In this document: piece by piece, positions 28,296-35,987 of the stretch
Layout of the letters: each line of letters starts with the position of its first letter
Numbering within the stretch: the first letter of the stretch is position 1
Assembly: GCA_963822175.1 (NCBI GenBank)
Contig: CAWGGJ010000011.1
Location: forward strand, 1-64,000
DNA length: 64,000 bases
Source: FEB-25 sp963822175
GTDB lineage: Bacteria; Chloroflexota; Anaerolineae; Anaerolineales; UBA4823
Direction of reading: 5' to 3'
Program-made: the position numbers and the translations under genes
The notes under the pieces: generated by a model
The model's database searches: none
What the model was told of the DNA's origin: nothing
The model's input: the letters and a program-made list of their open reading frames with translations, nothing else

Positions 28296-28330
28296 AACTT
28301 CCCGAAACTACTCTCTAACTTCCTGAAACT
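28289..28330 (+). repeat. Three phased copies of a 10-bp iteron-like repeat
   Basis: TCCTGAAACT at 28290-28299, TCCCGAAACT at 28300-28309 and TCCTGAAACT at 28321-28330. Offsets of 10 and 21 bases place all copies on the same DNA face, as for a bound regulator or replication initiator. They overlap the stop of the preceding gene and precede a terminator. Confidence 0.55.
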
Positions 28331-28351
28331 TTGGGATATATACATTTTTTT

Positions 28352-28391
28352 GGCCCTACAATCTACAGTGATTGAAGGGCCTTTTGTTGTT
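28352..28391 (+). terminator. Rho-independent terminator
   Basis: GGCCCT-A-CAATC / TACAGT loop / GATTG-A-AGGGCC, an 11-pair stem with one A-A mismatch, followed by TTTTGTTGTTT. It closes the first element gene. Confidence 0.85.
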
Positions 28392-28409
28392 TGTTGAATG
28401 GAGGTAGTT

Positions 28410-28616
28410 ATGCCCCAAGTAACAATCATTTTAAAACCGTCCGAAAAAGACGCCTTGATCCTTTTAGCTGATCAAGAACGGAGGCGGTTACAGGACCAGG
28501 CTGCATTGATTGTTATATCAGAACTTCAACGGCGAGGATTGATAGAACCATTAGAAACAACGGAACACTCAAATAAAGGCGAAATAAAACCACTCATAAT
28601 TGCAGGCGGTAAATAA
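28410..28616 (+). CDS. Small hypothetical DNA-binding-like protein of the element
   Basis: Start at ATG 28410 (MPQVTIILKPSEKDALILLA), five bases after GGAGG; an ATG four codons upstream overlaps that site. The 68-residue product has a beta strand followed by helices (SEKDALILLADQERRRLQDQ, AALIVISELQRRGL), the arrangement of ribbon-helix-helix proteins, which bind DNA as dimers. Its stop TAATG overlaps the start of the next gene. It is probably a regulator of the element. Family not certain. Confidence 0.6.
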   Translation: MPQVTIILKPSEKDALILLADQERRRLQDQAALIVISELQRRGLIEPLETTEHSNKGEIKPLIIAGGK

Positions 28617-28918
28617 TGGCTAACTATTACCCAGCATTAATTAATCATACATTACCTGAAATCAAAACCATACTACGAGCCGATGAAGTGGCTTGTTATC
28701 TCGATATTAGCAAGAGTTCTGTTTTTCGCTTGAGTCAGAAGGGCAAAATACCAGCCAGGTGCTTTGGATACAGTGTACGGATTCTACGGGTTGATATTCT
28801 GGTCTTTGAGAATGGAGCCGGGATCAGGCCGGCAATCACCAGGATGGTGACCAACATGGGTAAAAAAAAGCCCCCGATCTTGTGTGTGTGGGGGGCAGGA
28901 GGAGTACCAGCCGGGTAA
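28616..28918 (+). CDS. Excisionase/MerR-type helix-turn-helix protein
   Basis: A 100-residue protein whose middle (ILRADEVACYLDISKSSVFR, LSQKGKIPARCFGYSVRILR, VDILVFENG) is the winged HTH of the DNA-binding domain, excisionase family. Such proteins bend DNA at attachment sites or act as small regulators. The start codon overlaps the stop of the preceding gene. The C-terminal tail (after ~75) is encoded by DNA able to form a GC-rich stem (GCCCCC...GGGGGGC at about 28870-28900). A second, better excisionase candidate is encoded next to the integrase. Confidence 0.7.
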   Translation: MANYYPALINHTLPEIKTILRADEVACYLDISKSSVFRLSQKGKIPARCFGYSVRILRVDILVFENGAGIRPAITRMVTNMGKKKPPILCVWGAGGVPAG

Positions 28919-29041
28919 TCCTCAATATCTGGTGCGATTTAATTCTAACACTCCCCGGCGGAAAGGCAAGGGCGAATGTTCAAATAATAAAAAGGTCAAC
29001 ATCAACTATCAAACAAAATCGAAAATTTTAAGGAGAATAAT

Positions 29042-29554
29042 ATGAACCAAGATTTTCAAATACCCAAAAAGATATTTTTGTTGATTCCAGCCGGAACTTA
29101 TCGCGCTACAATCACCGGCTTGGAAAAAGCGGTCGGCGTCTATGGTGAGCAGGTCAAAATCACTTTCCACGTTTTGACCGATGACGTGGACTATACAGAT
29201 GGATCGGTGGATCTCCTGGCTTGGTGTTCAACCAACTATTCGGAAAAGAGCAAGTTATTCCGTTGGGCCAGAGCTGCGTTAGCCGGCGATTTTGATCCGT
29301 CCGCAGACTTCCAGGCTGCGAAGTTAATCAACAAAAGGGTGCTGATCAATGTAGAAAAGAATGTGAGCGCTAACGGTGGAGAGTTTAACAAGATCGTCGA
29401 TATTATGGCGGTCCCTCGTGGAAAGGACAATAGTACAGCCGCAACTCCTGATCCTGATCTGGCTATACAAACAAAGACGGGTGCATCGACACTGCCAAAA
29501 CAGCTCATACCACCAGAACCACCGGCACCACCGGATGATACCATCCCGTGGTGA
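29042..29554 (+). CDS. DUF669-like ssDNA-associated phage protein
   Basis: A 170-residue protein with MNQDFQIPKKIFLLIPAGTY, ATITGLEKAVGVYGEQVKIT and a final proline/acidic tail (PPEPPAPPDDTIPW). The beta-rich body and this position directly before a primase-helicase gene match DUF669-type proteins found in phage replication modules, thought to bind single-stranded DNA or act with recombinases. The acidic aromatic tip (DDTIPW) is like the DDxPF tail of single-stranded-DNA-binding proteins that recruits partners. AAGGAG lies 7 bases before the ATG. Function from context and tail is inference. Confidence 0.65.
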   Translation: MNQDFQIPKKIFLLIPAGTYRATITGLEKAVGVYGEQVKITFHVLTDDVDYTDGSVDLLAWCSTNYSEKSKLFRWARAALAGDFDPSADFQAAKLINKRVLINVEKNVSANGGEFNKIVDIMAVPRGKDNSTAATPDPDLAIQTKTGASTLPKQLIPPEPPAPPDDTIPW

Positions 29555-29560
29555 GATGAT

Positions 29561-29592
29561 CGGAGGGGTGCATCAAGGTGCATCCCTCCCAG
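29561..29592 (+). promoter_or_regulatory. Stem-loop between DUF669 gene and primase gene
   Basis: CGGAGGGGTGCA pairs with TGCATCCCTCC with one mismatch around a short loop; there is no T-tract after it, so it is more likely an RNA processing or translation-control hairpin than a terminator. It contains a GGAGG that would be masked. Confidence 0.45.
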
Positions 29593-29599
29593 TTGAATA

Positions 29600-31693
29600 A
29601 TGTTCATGGACAATAACAAGTTTTCAAAACTTCGGTTCTATGCTAACAAAGGTTGGCCGATCTTCCCAGTTACCTGGTTGATCAATGGGGGATCATGCAG
29701 CTGTAGGGAAAAAGAATGCAAGCATCCTGGAAAACATCCATTCATCCCGGGTGGTTACAAAATTGCCACAACAGACCATGACAAGATCAATGAATGGCAT
29801 ACAAAATATCCGCAGGCAAATTGGGCAATGGCCACTGGCAGCACCAATCAAGGTGGTGCAGGCATTTTTGTGGTTGATATTGATCCCAGGCATGGCGGTG
29901 ATATTACCTGGGATATGCTTCGAAATGAGCATCCGGAACCCATCGAGACTGTGACGGTAACAACTGGTAATAAGGGCTCCCACCTATACTTTCAATATCC
30001 CCCCAATGGATGCGTCATCAAATGTGGAACGGACGTCCTGGGTGCTGGCATTGATATTAAATCCAATGGGGGGCTGATCATTATTCCCCCATCCGTGACA
30101 AATCAACCTTATATTTTTGAGCTCAATCCAAGTGAGACCCCTGTAGCACCCGCCCCTGATTGGATAGTGCAGCTGGTGCAGGACCCACCCAATGAAGAAA
30201 GAACCGATCACCAGGCACCCCCAGAAGAGGAAACAGAAGCGGGGGCGTTCCTGCTCGAAGATGCCCATCGGGCACTGAATGCCCTCAAGAAAGAACGGGC
30301 AGACAATTACCAACAATGGCTGGAGGTTGGTATGAGCCTGTTTAGCCTGGGACAAGCGGGGTTGATCGCCTGGGATACATGGTCAAAACAGTCTGACAAA
30401 TATGAACCCGGTGCATGCGCTCAAAAATGGGTTACCTTCAGCCCGGCGCTCGGAGACGCTAATAAAATTGGTTTTGAAAGTTTACTGCGCTGGGCAGAAG
30501 AGGATGGCGCTGCACCGTTTATTCGCCCAGCCCCCAAAAAACCCAAACCCAGCCACTACATGAAAGCATTAGCAGCTCAGGGGTATACGTTCGCTGTAAA
30601 CGATATGAACGATATGATCTACGTGAACGGCACCCGTATGAGTGACCTGCACATGGCCAAGATCATGACCGGCCTGCGTGAATACGAATACAAGGGTAAA
30701 GATGTAGCACTGGACGTCATGGCGTCTATGGGGATGGAGCATATGTTTCACCCGATCCGGGATTACCTCAATTCCTTGGTTTGGGAAGGATCCAGAGAAG
30801 AGCACTGGGAGACTATTGACTGGATCAGCGCCTTGGCCTCATATTTTGTTGATCGTGATCAGCTATTCCCTATCCTGCTGCGTAAATGGTTGGTAGGTGC
30901 TGTACAGCGGGTGCTCGGTCCCAGGAAAGGGCAGCAACACCCCATGTGGGTTCTGGATGGTAAGCAGGGCATCGGAAAGAGCCGTTTTGTTTGGTGGCTG
31001 GGGAGCCCACTGCCAGCTTTCTATATTCAAAATGCTATCAACACAGAGGACAAAGATTTTCTGATTATGTTATGTAGCAAATGGGTCTGGGAGGTGGAGG
31101 AGCTGGGCAGCACTATCCGCAAGGCAGATATTGAAGCCCTTAAGGCATTCATATCGAAAGAGATCATCAATGTTCGTAAACCCTATGGGCATGATGAAAT
31201 CGTCAAGCCTGCTACTGCGTCATTCATTGGCACAATCAATTCATCAGGTGGCTTCCTGGCAGATCCAACTGGTAGCCGGCGTTTTCGGTGCTGTACACTT
31301 ACTGAGATCGACTGGAAATACAGCCGGGATATTGATGTTAATCAGGTATGGGCGCAAGCCGTGGCACTGTTCAAACATGGTGAAACTTTTGACCTGGATC
31401 CGGAGACTGAAAAGCAAATCATTGCTGTCAATACCCAGTATGAGATTGATGATCCCATTGCGTTCGACTTATTCAGCACATTCAACTGCGTGAAAGACGA
31501 AAAAGACAAATATACAGCCACAGCCCAAATCATCAGCCGGTTGCGTACCGATGGCAAGATAATGGGCGGCAATGATATGCTGGTAGCTCAGCGGATCTCA
31601 AATGTATTGACTCGTCTGGGGTTCGAGAGGGATCATGTCAGAGTAAATGGGCAAACTGCCCGTGTGTGGCGGGGAGTATGGTTAAAGACATGA
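29600..31693 (+). CDS. Primase-polymerase / VapE-like helicase replication protein
   Basis: A 697-residue replication protein. Residues ~10-200 form a bifunctional primase-polymerase domain: GWPIFPVTWLINGGSCSC, CKHPGKHPFIPGGYK, GIFVVDIDPRHGGD with the metal-binding D-x-D and GSHLYFQYP. Residues ~225-300 resemble the PriCT linker domain. Residues ~340-690 are a VapE/DUF5906-type superfamily III-like ATPase with Walker A GKQGIGKSRFVWWLG, Walker B FLIMLCSKWVWEVEELG and FIGTINSSGGFLADPTGSRR (arginine/sensor). The protein should prime and unwind at the element origin, like P4 alpha and phage-satellite Rep proteins. Start may be 29600 or the ATG two codons on. Downstream is a candidate origin. Confidence 0.88.
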   Translation: MFMDNNKFSKLRFYANKGWPIFPVTWLINGGSCSCREKECKHPGKHPFIPGGYKIATTDHDKINEWHTKYPQANWAMATGSTNQGGAGIFVVDIDPRHGGDITWDMLRNEHPEPIETVTVTTGNKGSHLYFQYPPNGCVIKCGTDVLGAGIDIKSNGGLIIIPPSVTNQPYIFELNPSETPVAPAPDWIVQLVQDPPNEERTDHQAPPEEETEAGAFLLEDAHRALNALKKERADNYQQWLEVGMSLFSLGQAGLIAWDTWSKQSDKYEPGACAQKWVTFSPALGDANKIGFESLLRWAEEDGAAPFIRPAPKKPKPSHYMKALAAQGYTFAVNDMNDMIYVNGTRMSDLHMAKIMTGLREYEYKGKDVALDVMASMGMEHMFHPIRDYLNSLVWEGSREEHWETIDWISALASYFVDRDQLFPILLRKWLVGAVQRVLGPRKGQQHPMWVLDGKQGIGKSRFVWWLGSPLPAFYIQNAINTEDKDFLIMLCSKWVWEVEELGSTIRKADIEALKAFISKEIINVRKPYGHDEIVKPATASFIGTINSSGGFLADPTGSRRFRCCTLTEIDWKYSRDIDVNQVWAQAVALFKHGETFDLDPETEKQIIAVNTQYEIDDPIAFDLFSTFNCVKDEKDKYTATAQIISRLRTDGKIMGGNDMLVAQRISNVLTRLGFERDHVRVNGQTARVWRGVWLKT

Positions 31694-31697
31694 TAAG

Positions 31698-31782
31698 TGT
31701 GCCAGGTGTGCCAGGTGTTTACCAAGACTTTTTTAAATTTATTTTTTTAAAAGGTTATCAAAAAGGTGGCACACCTGGCACA
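31698..31782. repeat. 16-bp inverted repeat around an AT-rich core, candidate replication origin
   Basis: TGTGCCAGGTGTGCCA at 31698-31713 is repeated as its exact reverse complement at 31767-31782, each arm itself a tandem of TGTGCCAG(G). The 53-base spacer is extremely AT-rich (TTTTTTAAATTTATTTTTTT). Iterons flanking an AT-rich melt region directly after a primase-helicase gene is the layout of satellite-type origins (as in phage P4 and PICIs). No protein is encoded here. Confidence 0.65.
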
Positions 31783-31849
31783 CCTCCAGGAGCAAGGTGC
31801 AAATATGCCCGGTACTAGAATGTAATCGAACCTGAAGAGGATGCGGAGA

Positions 31850-32167
31850 ATGAAAAACGAGATCATTGACTTTATTAAAAATCATCCATGCACATCGTTT
31901 GTGGAGTTGGAGCGGTTTATATCGGGCTTTTCAGGTGAATTAGGTTTATTTTTGGGCGAAGATGATTACAACATTTTATTATGGACTGTCTCTGTGGAAG
32001 CGGCAGATGCACTCAAAGAATTACTGCAAAAAGAAGTAATTTATCTCTCAGCCTGCAGCCCGCTTATTTATATGATTGATGGTAAAGGCCTTAACCTGCC
32101 TTATGCAAAACGACGGGTGCATTATAAGGAACCACATTGGCTACCCATTACTATGAGCATGAGCTGA
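31850..32167 (+). CDS. Hypothetical element protein
   Basis: A 105-residue soluble protein starting at ATG 31850 (MKNEIIDFIKNHPCTSFVEL), with AGAGG nine bases before; an ATG three codons upstream is the alternative. The N-terminal helices with the pattern IIDFIKNHPCTSFVELERFI look like a winged helix, followed by EDDYNILLWTVSVEAADALK and LLQKEVIYLSACSPLIYMID. No family recognised. It follows the candidate origin and precedes the nuclease gene; a regulatory role is possible. Confidence 0.6.
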   Translation: MKNEIIDFIKNHPCTSFVELERFISGFSGELGLFLGEDDYNILLWTVSVEAADALKELLQKEVIYLSACSPLIYMIDGKGLNLPYAKRRVHYKEPHWLPITMSMS

Positions 32168-32184
32168 AAGGCTAGCTGAATTCT

Positions 32185-32358
32185 ATGGATTTTCGACTGA
32201 CAGACGATGAGCTCAAAGTGATGATAAAACGAGCTGCACAACTGGAAAGAGAGGCACGACTGCATGAGGATAAATTGGATGAGATAGGTGCCAGGCGATT
32301 GTGGAATGAGTGCGATGAGCTCACTGCACGCATCTACATCGAAAAGAGGTTTGACTGA
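32185..32358 (+). CDS. Small helical element protein
   Basis: 57 codons, MDFRLTDDELKVMIKRAAQL to YIEKRFD, charged and helical throughout. Its TGA overlaps the ATG of the next gene (ATGA), the sign of translational coupling, which supports it as a real gene despite its size. No family recognised. Confidence 0.55.
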   Translation: MDFRLTDDELKVMIKRAAQLEREARLHEDKLDEIGARRLWNECDELTARIYIEKRFD

Positions 32359-32643
32359 TGAAACGAACTGATCACAACCAGGCTGAGATCGTCCGAGCGT
32401 TGAGGGCATACGGATGTTCCGTGACGGTATTGTCATCCGTTGGCGGTGGCTGCCCAGATTTTAATTTGTGGTTATCATGAAAAAAATATTTTGTTTGAGT
32501 GCAAAAATTTGAATGGTCGAGGCGACCGGCTCACACCAGCTGAGACAGACTGGATCAAGAATTGGAAGGGCCAGATTGCGATCATTTTCGACATCGAGCA
32601 AGCACTAGCTGTACTAGAAGATATTTGTATTATGGAGGATTAG
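32358..32643 (+). pseudogene. VRR-NUC-like phage nuclease, frameshifted
   Basis: The first frame reads MKRTDHNQAEIVRALRAYGC then VTVLSSVGGGCPDF, the conserved start of small phage VRR-NUC/Holliday-resolvase-type proteins. In a TTTT run at 32459-32462 one extra T shifts the frame; the next frame gives LICGYHEKNILFECKNLNGR with the catalytic E-x-K (FECK), then GDRLTPAETDWIKNW and GQIAIIFDIEQALAVL. Removing one T restores a normal protein of about 95 residues. It may be real decay or a homopolymer error. The role would be cutting branched DNA during element replication or transfer. Confidence 0.7.
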
Positions 32644-32646
32644 ATA

Positions 32647-32880
32647 ATGATGCAACTTAGTTATCGAAATGACTTTGAGGGGGGAGGGGGCAATAAAGTT
32701 TTCACTCGGGGAGCGACCAGCGGGCGGGGTCATTCACGCGAAATTTTTTCGATTTTTGAAGATTTTGGTATTTTGGGGTTTAGGAGGTATTTTAGGATAA
32801 TCATTGATGCATTGAATAACTGCTTGGAAAGAGTAGATGAGGTAGACCGACAATTAAGAATAATTCTCTGCATCAATTGA
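32647..32880 (+). CDS. Small hypothetical protein
   Basis: 77 codons from ATG at 32647, eight bases after a strong GGAGG that lies within the end of the nuclease gene. The product has a Gly-rich N-terminus (FEGGGGNKVFTRGATSGRGH) and a helical C-terminal half (RRYFRIIIDALNNCLERVDE). No family recognised. Kept because of the ribosome site and element context, but it may be a chance frame. Confidence 0.4.
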   Translation: MMQLSYRNDFEGGGGNKVFTRGATSGRGHSREIFSIFEDFGILGFRRYFRIIIDALNNCLERVDEVDRQLRIILCIN

Positions 32881-33079
32881 TACGAATTAGCTATAGATTG
32901 CATGCCAATTGTGATCAACTAGATCTTGCTCTTCACCAATCAATTTCCAGATTTAGGTATGGCTCTCTGGCGAATGAGCAGGGAACGACTTGCTAAAATA
33001 ATTTTCTACTCGGTAAACATCAGAGTCTTTTGATAAGAATATATAAACCATATAAAGTAATAAAAGAGAGGTGCTAAAA

Positions 33080-33301
33080 ATGGAAAACAATCAACAGTTC
33101 GGTCAGTCAGAAAATCTTCCTGGGCAATTGCTGAGTGCCATGCAGGTTGCACACATATTACATATCTCCCGCAGCTATGCCTACCTTCTGATGTTGTCAG
33201 GAGAACTCCCAACGATTCACATTGGTCGAAGCCGGAGGGTTCGCCCAGTCGATTTAGAACAATTTATTAGCTCCAACAGATTCGGTGAGAATATTCGATA
33301 A
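33080..33301 (+). CDS. Excisionase-type DNA-binding protein
   Basis: Start at ATG 33080 (MENNQQFGQS), after AGAGGTG. A 73-residue protein with the excisionase/MerR-like HTH: LLSAMQVAHILHISRSYAYL, LMLSGELPTIHIGRSRRVRP, VDLEQFIS. Such proteins direct tyrosine integrases toward excision. It lies 170 bases before the integrase, the usual place for a recombination directionality factor. The leader region 33302-33472 before the integrase contains no gene. Confidence 0.8.
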   Translation: MENNQQFGQSENLPGQLLSAMQVAHILHISRSYAYLLMLSGELPTIHIGRSRRVRPVDLEQFISSNRFGENIR

Positions 33302-33472
33302 GGGGATGCTTCAGTAGATCCTCCAGTTATGAGTATTACACCTTGTTCATCCTGTTCATCCTCTCGAGTGAGAGTTACAATGATTCTGTTTGCTTGTACC
33401 TTAACAATTGAATGGACAGGGCTTGCAGGTTTGCCTTCCCTCAACTCTTTGAAAAGAAAGGAGTAAGAGGGA

Positions 33473-34648
33473 ATGGCAAAACACATCCGTGGTAGATATG
33501 AAGGTTCAATTTCTCAACGACCTAGTGGGCATTGGCGTGTGCAAACTTCCCCAATTAATGGTCATCGCATCACCCGCACTTTCAAGACAAAACTTGAAGC
33601 ATTAACCTGGCTACGAGATATGCAGGCTGAATTACAACGAGGCTTCGATTACCAGGGTAGTAAGACATTATTGAAAGTCTATCTCCATGACTGGTTAGAA
33701 ACTTCCCGGATAGCATTGCGACCTAAAACAGCAGATAGCTATTCAAGGACAATACAGAAGCATATCATTCCAAACCTGGGTGACATACCTCTGAAAGACC
33801 TGACACCATTCCAGGTAGAGAAATTTTATGCCGGATTGATCGTAAAAGGAGTGGGCATTCGTACAGTACGGTTAGTGCACTCGATCCTGCACAGCGCTTT
33901 AGAAAAAGCAGTCTTTCAATTGCTGTTGACACGCAACCCGGCAGCTCATACCGCACTACCTCGTTACAAGCATGGCGAGATGAAGGTCTTGGATGAGAGC
34001 CAGGTCAACCAGTTTTTATTGGCTGCAATTACCTCTCCTTATGTTGGGTTATACCACCTGGCAGTTAAAACAGGTATGCGTAAGGGGGAACTTCTGGGAT
34101 TGAAGTGGTCGGACCTGCAATGGGGTAGTGGTCGATTGAATGTGCAGCGACAGTTGCAGGATGTCCGAGGATTGGGGTGTTTCTTCCAGGAGCCAAAAAC
34201 AAGTTCAGGTCGCAGGACACTCCTGCTCGGGGAAGGTACGATCCAAGCCTTACGTGAGCAGGGTGAATTCCAGAAGTTACAAAAGGAATGTGCAGGTCAG
34301 CGCTGGCAAGAGAACGATCTAATCTTTCCATCGAAAATCGGGACACCGATGAATCCCAGTAACTTGCGTTTGGATTTCAACCGGGTGCTAGATCGAGCTG
34401 GGGTACCAAGGGTGAGATTTCACGATCTTCGGCACACCGCAGCATCGCTAATGCTCAACAACGGAATACCGGTGTTAGTGGTTTCAAAGATCCTGGGGCA
34501 CTCAAAACCGAGCATCACTCTGGATATCTACGGTCATCTATACAACGAAATGCAGGGGGATGCAGCTCGACTGATGGACCAATTGGTTTCACCGATTAAA
34601 ATTAATTTACCTGGTAAGGTGTACAGTGTGGCATCCCAGGGCGGTTAG
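33473..34648 (+). CDS. Tyrosine-type site-specific integrase
   Basis: A 391-residue phage-type integrase. An N-terminal arm-binding AP2-like domain (GRYEGSISQRPSGHWRVQTS) is followed by a SAM-like core-binding domain (~60-165, LKVYLHDWLETSRIALRPKT) and the catalytic domain. Catalytic residues seen: Arg in KTGMRKGELLGLKW, His-x-x-Arg in FHDLRHTAASLMLNNGI, His in ILGHSKP and the nucleophile Tyr in ITLDIYGHLYNEM. It should integrate and excise the element at the 3' end of the adjacent tRNA-Arg. RBS AAAGGAG-type lies just before the ATG. Confidence 0.92.
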   Translation: MAKHIRGRYEGSISQRPSGHWRVQTSPINGHRITRTFKTKLEALTWLRDMQAELQRGFDYQGSKTLLKVYLHDWLETSRIALRPKTADSYSRTIQKHIIPNLGDIPLKDLTPFQVEKFYAGLIVKGVGIRTVRLVHSILHSALEKAVFQLLLTRNPAAHTALPRYKHGEMKVLDESQVNQFLLAAITSPYVGLYHLAVKTGMRKGELLGLKWSDLQWGSGRLNVQRQLQDVRGLGCFFQEPKTSSGRRTLLLGEGTIQALREQGEFQKLQKECAGQRWQENDLIFPSKIGTPMNPSNLRLDFNRVLDRAGVPRVRFHDLRHTAASLMLNNGIPVLVVSKILGHSKPSITLDIYGHLYNEMQGDAARLMDQLVSPIKINLPGKVYSVASQGG

Positions 34649-34669
34649 TAATAGAATACAATCCCGGTC

Positions 34670-34688
34670 ATCTGCATCAATCTGCATC
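34670..34688. repeat. Short tandem repeat beside integrase end
   Basis: ATCTGCATC occurs at 34670-34678 and 34680-34688, between the integrase gene and the tRNA. Direct repeats here are candidate arm-type integrase sites. Confidence 0.4.
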
Positions 34689-34696
34689 GATAATAA

Positions 34697-34721
34697 AAAA
34701 CCTATTGAAAAAGCAGGTTTT
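34697..34721 (+). terminator. Weak stem-loop after integrase gene
   Basis: AAAACCT pairs with AGGTTTT around an 11-base loop. It could end integrase transcription; the stem is short. Confidence 0.4.
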
Positions 34722-34733
34722 GACCCTTATATA

Positions 34734-34760
34734 TGGGGGTAAATAATAAATAACCCCCAC
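34734..34760 (-). terminator. Stem-loop just 3' of the tRNA-Arg
   Basis: TGGGGGT and ACCCCCA form a perfect 7-bp stem with a 13-base AT loop, five bases beyond the tRNA CCA end on the minus strand. It probably ends the tRNA transcript or marks the element border. Confidence 0.5.
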
Positions 34761-34764
34761 ATCT

Positions 34765-34839
34765 GGCGCCCCCGGCGGGATTCGAACCCACAACCGTCTG
34801 ATCCGAAGTCAGATGCTCTGTCCATTGAGCTACGGGGGC
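34765..34839 (-). tRNA. tRNA-Arg (anticodon TCG), element attachment site
   Basis: On the minus strand a full cloverleaf folds: acceptor GCCCCCG/CGGGGGC, D arm GTAGCTCAATGGAC, anticodon stem TCTGA/TCAGA with loop CTTCGGA (anticodon TCG, reading CGA), T arm GTGGGTTCGAATCCCGC and an encoded CCA. Its 3' end faces the integrase gene, the classic arrangement for integration into a tRNA; the complete gene remains on the right side of the element. Confidence 0.95.
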
Positions 34840-34923
34840 GTTTTTTAATTATACCCTGAGTTACTGGTCATAAAAGATAGGGTATCTCCTCGCAACATGT
34901 TAAAATTGTGACGGAGGATCGAT

Positions 34924-35958
34924 ATGCAGACCAGGCTAATAAAAACCGGGAAATTATTGGATCAGAATGGGCGATTAACCATGGTGGGATGGTCGCCCCA
35001 ACCGCTGTTGGATTGTAACCTTGAAGAGGCAAGCTTCTATCGGCTAAAAGCGATGCAGCGTTTTCGAATAAAGCGCTGGGATTATTACGCAATATTCAGC
35101 CCGCGCCTCTTTTTCTCTGCCACCATTGCCGACCTGGGGTACGCTGGCAATATCTTCGTCTATGCAATGGATCTTGAGACACATGAGCTTCACGAGGAGG
35201 GGTTGGTCGTTCCGTTGAGCAAAGGCGTCACCCTGCCACGTAATAGCTCCCAGGGAGTGAGCAACTATGAGGGAAAAGGTGTCCGGTTGCATTTTGAGGT
35301 TATCCCTGGTGGCAGGCACATTCAAGTTTCCTGGCCTTCTTTCCACGATGGCAGAGGGATTTCTGCGGATATCTTGCTTCACCAGGTTCCTGACCACGAA
35401 TCAATGACCATCGTTATCCCGATTGCACAAAAGCGCTTTTATTACAACCGTAAGATCAACTGCCTGCCTGCTGAGGGAACCATCCAATATGGAGATGTGC
35501 ATGATAGCCTGTCTCCAGCTACAAGCCTTGGCTCACTGGATTGGGGCAGGGGGGTGTGGGAGTATAAAAGCTTTTGGAATTGGGCCAGTGCCTCGGGTTT
35601 CCTGCAGGATGGTCAAACGATCGGGCTAAATTTGGGATGTGGCTTTGGTGATCTATCCGCTGCAACGGAGAATTGTTTCGTGCTGAATGGAAAAGTGCAT
35701 AAGTTGGCGCAAGTAAAGTTCGCATATGATTCGGTCGATTATATGAAACCGTGGAAATTTACCGATTCTGAAGGTCGGCTTGACCTGGATTTTGTGCCAT
35801 TCAAGGAGCGCTTTGCCCAGACCAACCTAGGGATTATTTTTAGCGAGGTGCACCAGATGTTCGGGAGATACTCTGGAACATGTATCACTGATGAAGGTAT
35901 TCGGATTCAAATAAACAACCTGATTGGTTTTGCTGAGGAACACCAGGCACGCTGGTAA
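34924..35958 (+). CDS. DUF2804 domain protein
   Basis: A 344-residue soluble protein spanning the whole DUF2804 family: MQTRLIKTGKLLDQNGRLTM, RFRIKRWDYYAIFSPRLFFS, FYYNRKINCLPAEGTIQYGD, LDWGRGVWEYKSFWNWASAS and GLNLGCGFGDLSAATENC. The beta-rich fold is related to tocopherol cyclase/AttH-type lipocalin dimers; no enzymatic activity is proven for the family. GGAGG lies 6 bases before the ATG. It begins the host flank to the right of the tRNA and is followed 29 bases later by a short-chain dehydrogenase, so the two may act together on a lipid-like substrate. Confidence 0.85.
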   Translation: MQTRLIKTGKLLDQNGRLTMVGWSPQPLLDCNLEEASFYRLKAMQRFRIKRWDYYAIFSPRLFFSATIADLGYAGNIFVYAMDLETHELHEEGLVVPLSKGVTLPRNSSQGVSNYEGKGVRLHFEVIPGGRHIQVSWPSFHDGRGISADILLHQVPDHESMTIVIPIAQKRFYYNRKINCLPAEGTIQYGDVHDSLSPATSLGSLDWGRGVWEYKSFWNWASASGFLQDGQTIGLNLGCGFGDLSAATENCFVLNGKVHKLAQVKFAYDSVDYMKPWKFTDSEGRLDLDFVPFKERFAQTNLGIIFSEVHQMFGRYSGTCITDEGIRIQINNLIGFAEEHQARW

Positions 35959-35987
35959 TCACCTGGCAAGCTGAGAAAAATTGCACC

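Noticed and set aside
28870..28900. GC-rich stem GCCCCC...GGGGGGC as a terminator
   Set aside because: No T-tract follows and it lies inside an open reading frame.
28920..28975. Sequence TGGTGCGATTTAATTCTAAC resembling the tRNA 3' end and so a possible att copy
   Set aside because: It matches the tRNA-Arg end only in scattered bases and lies inside the element's gene cluster.
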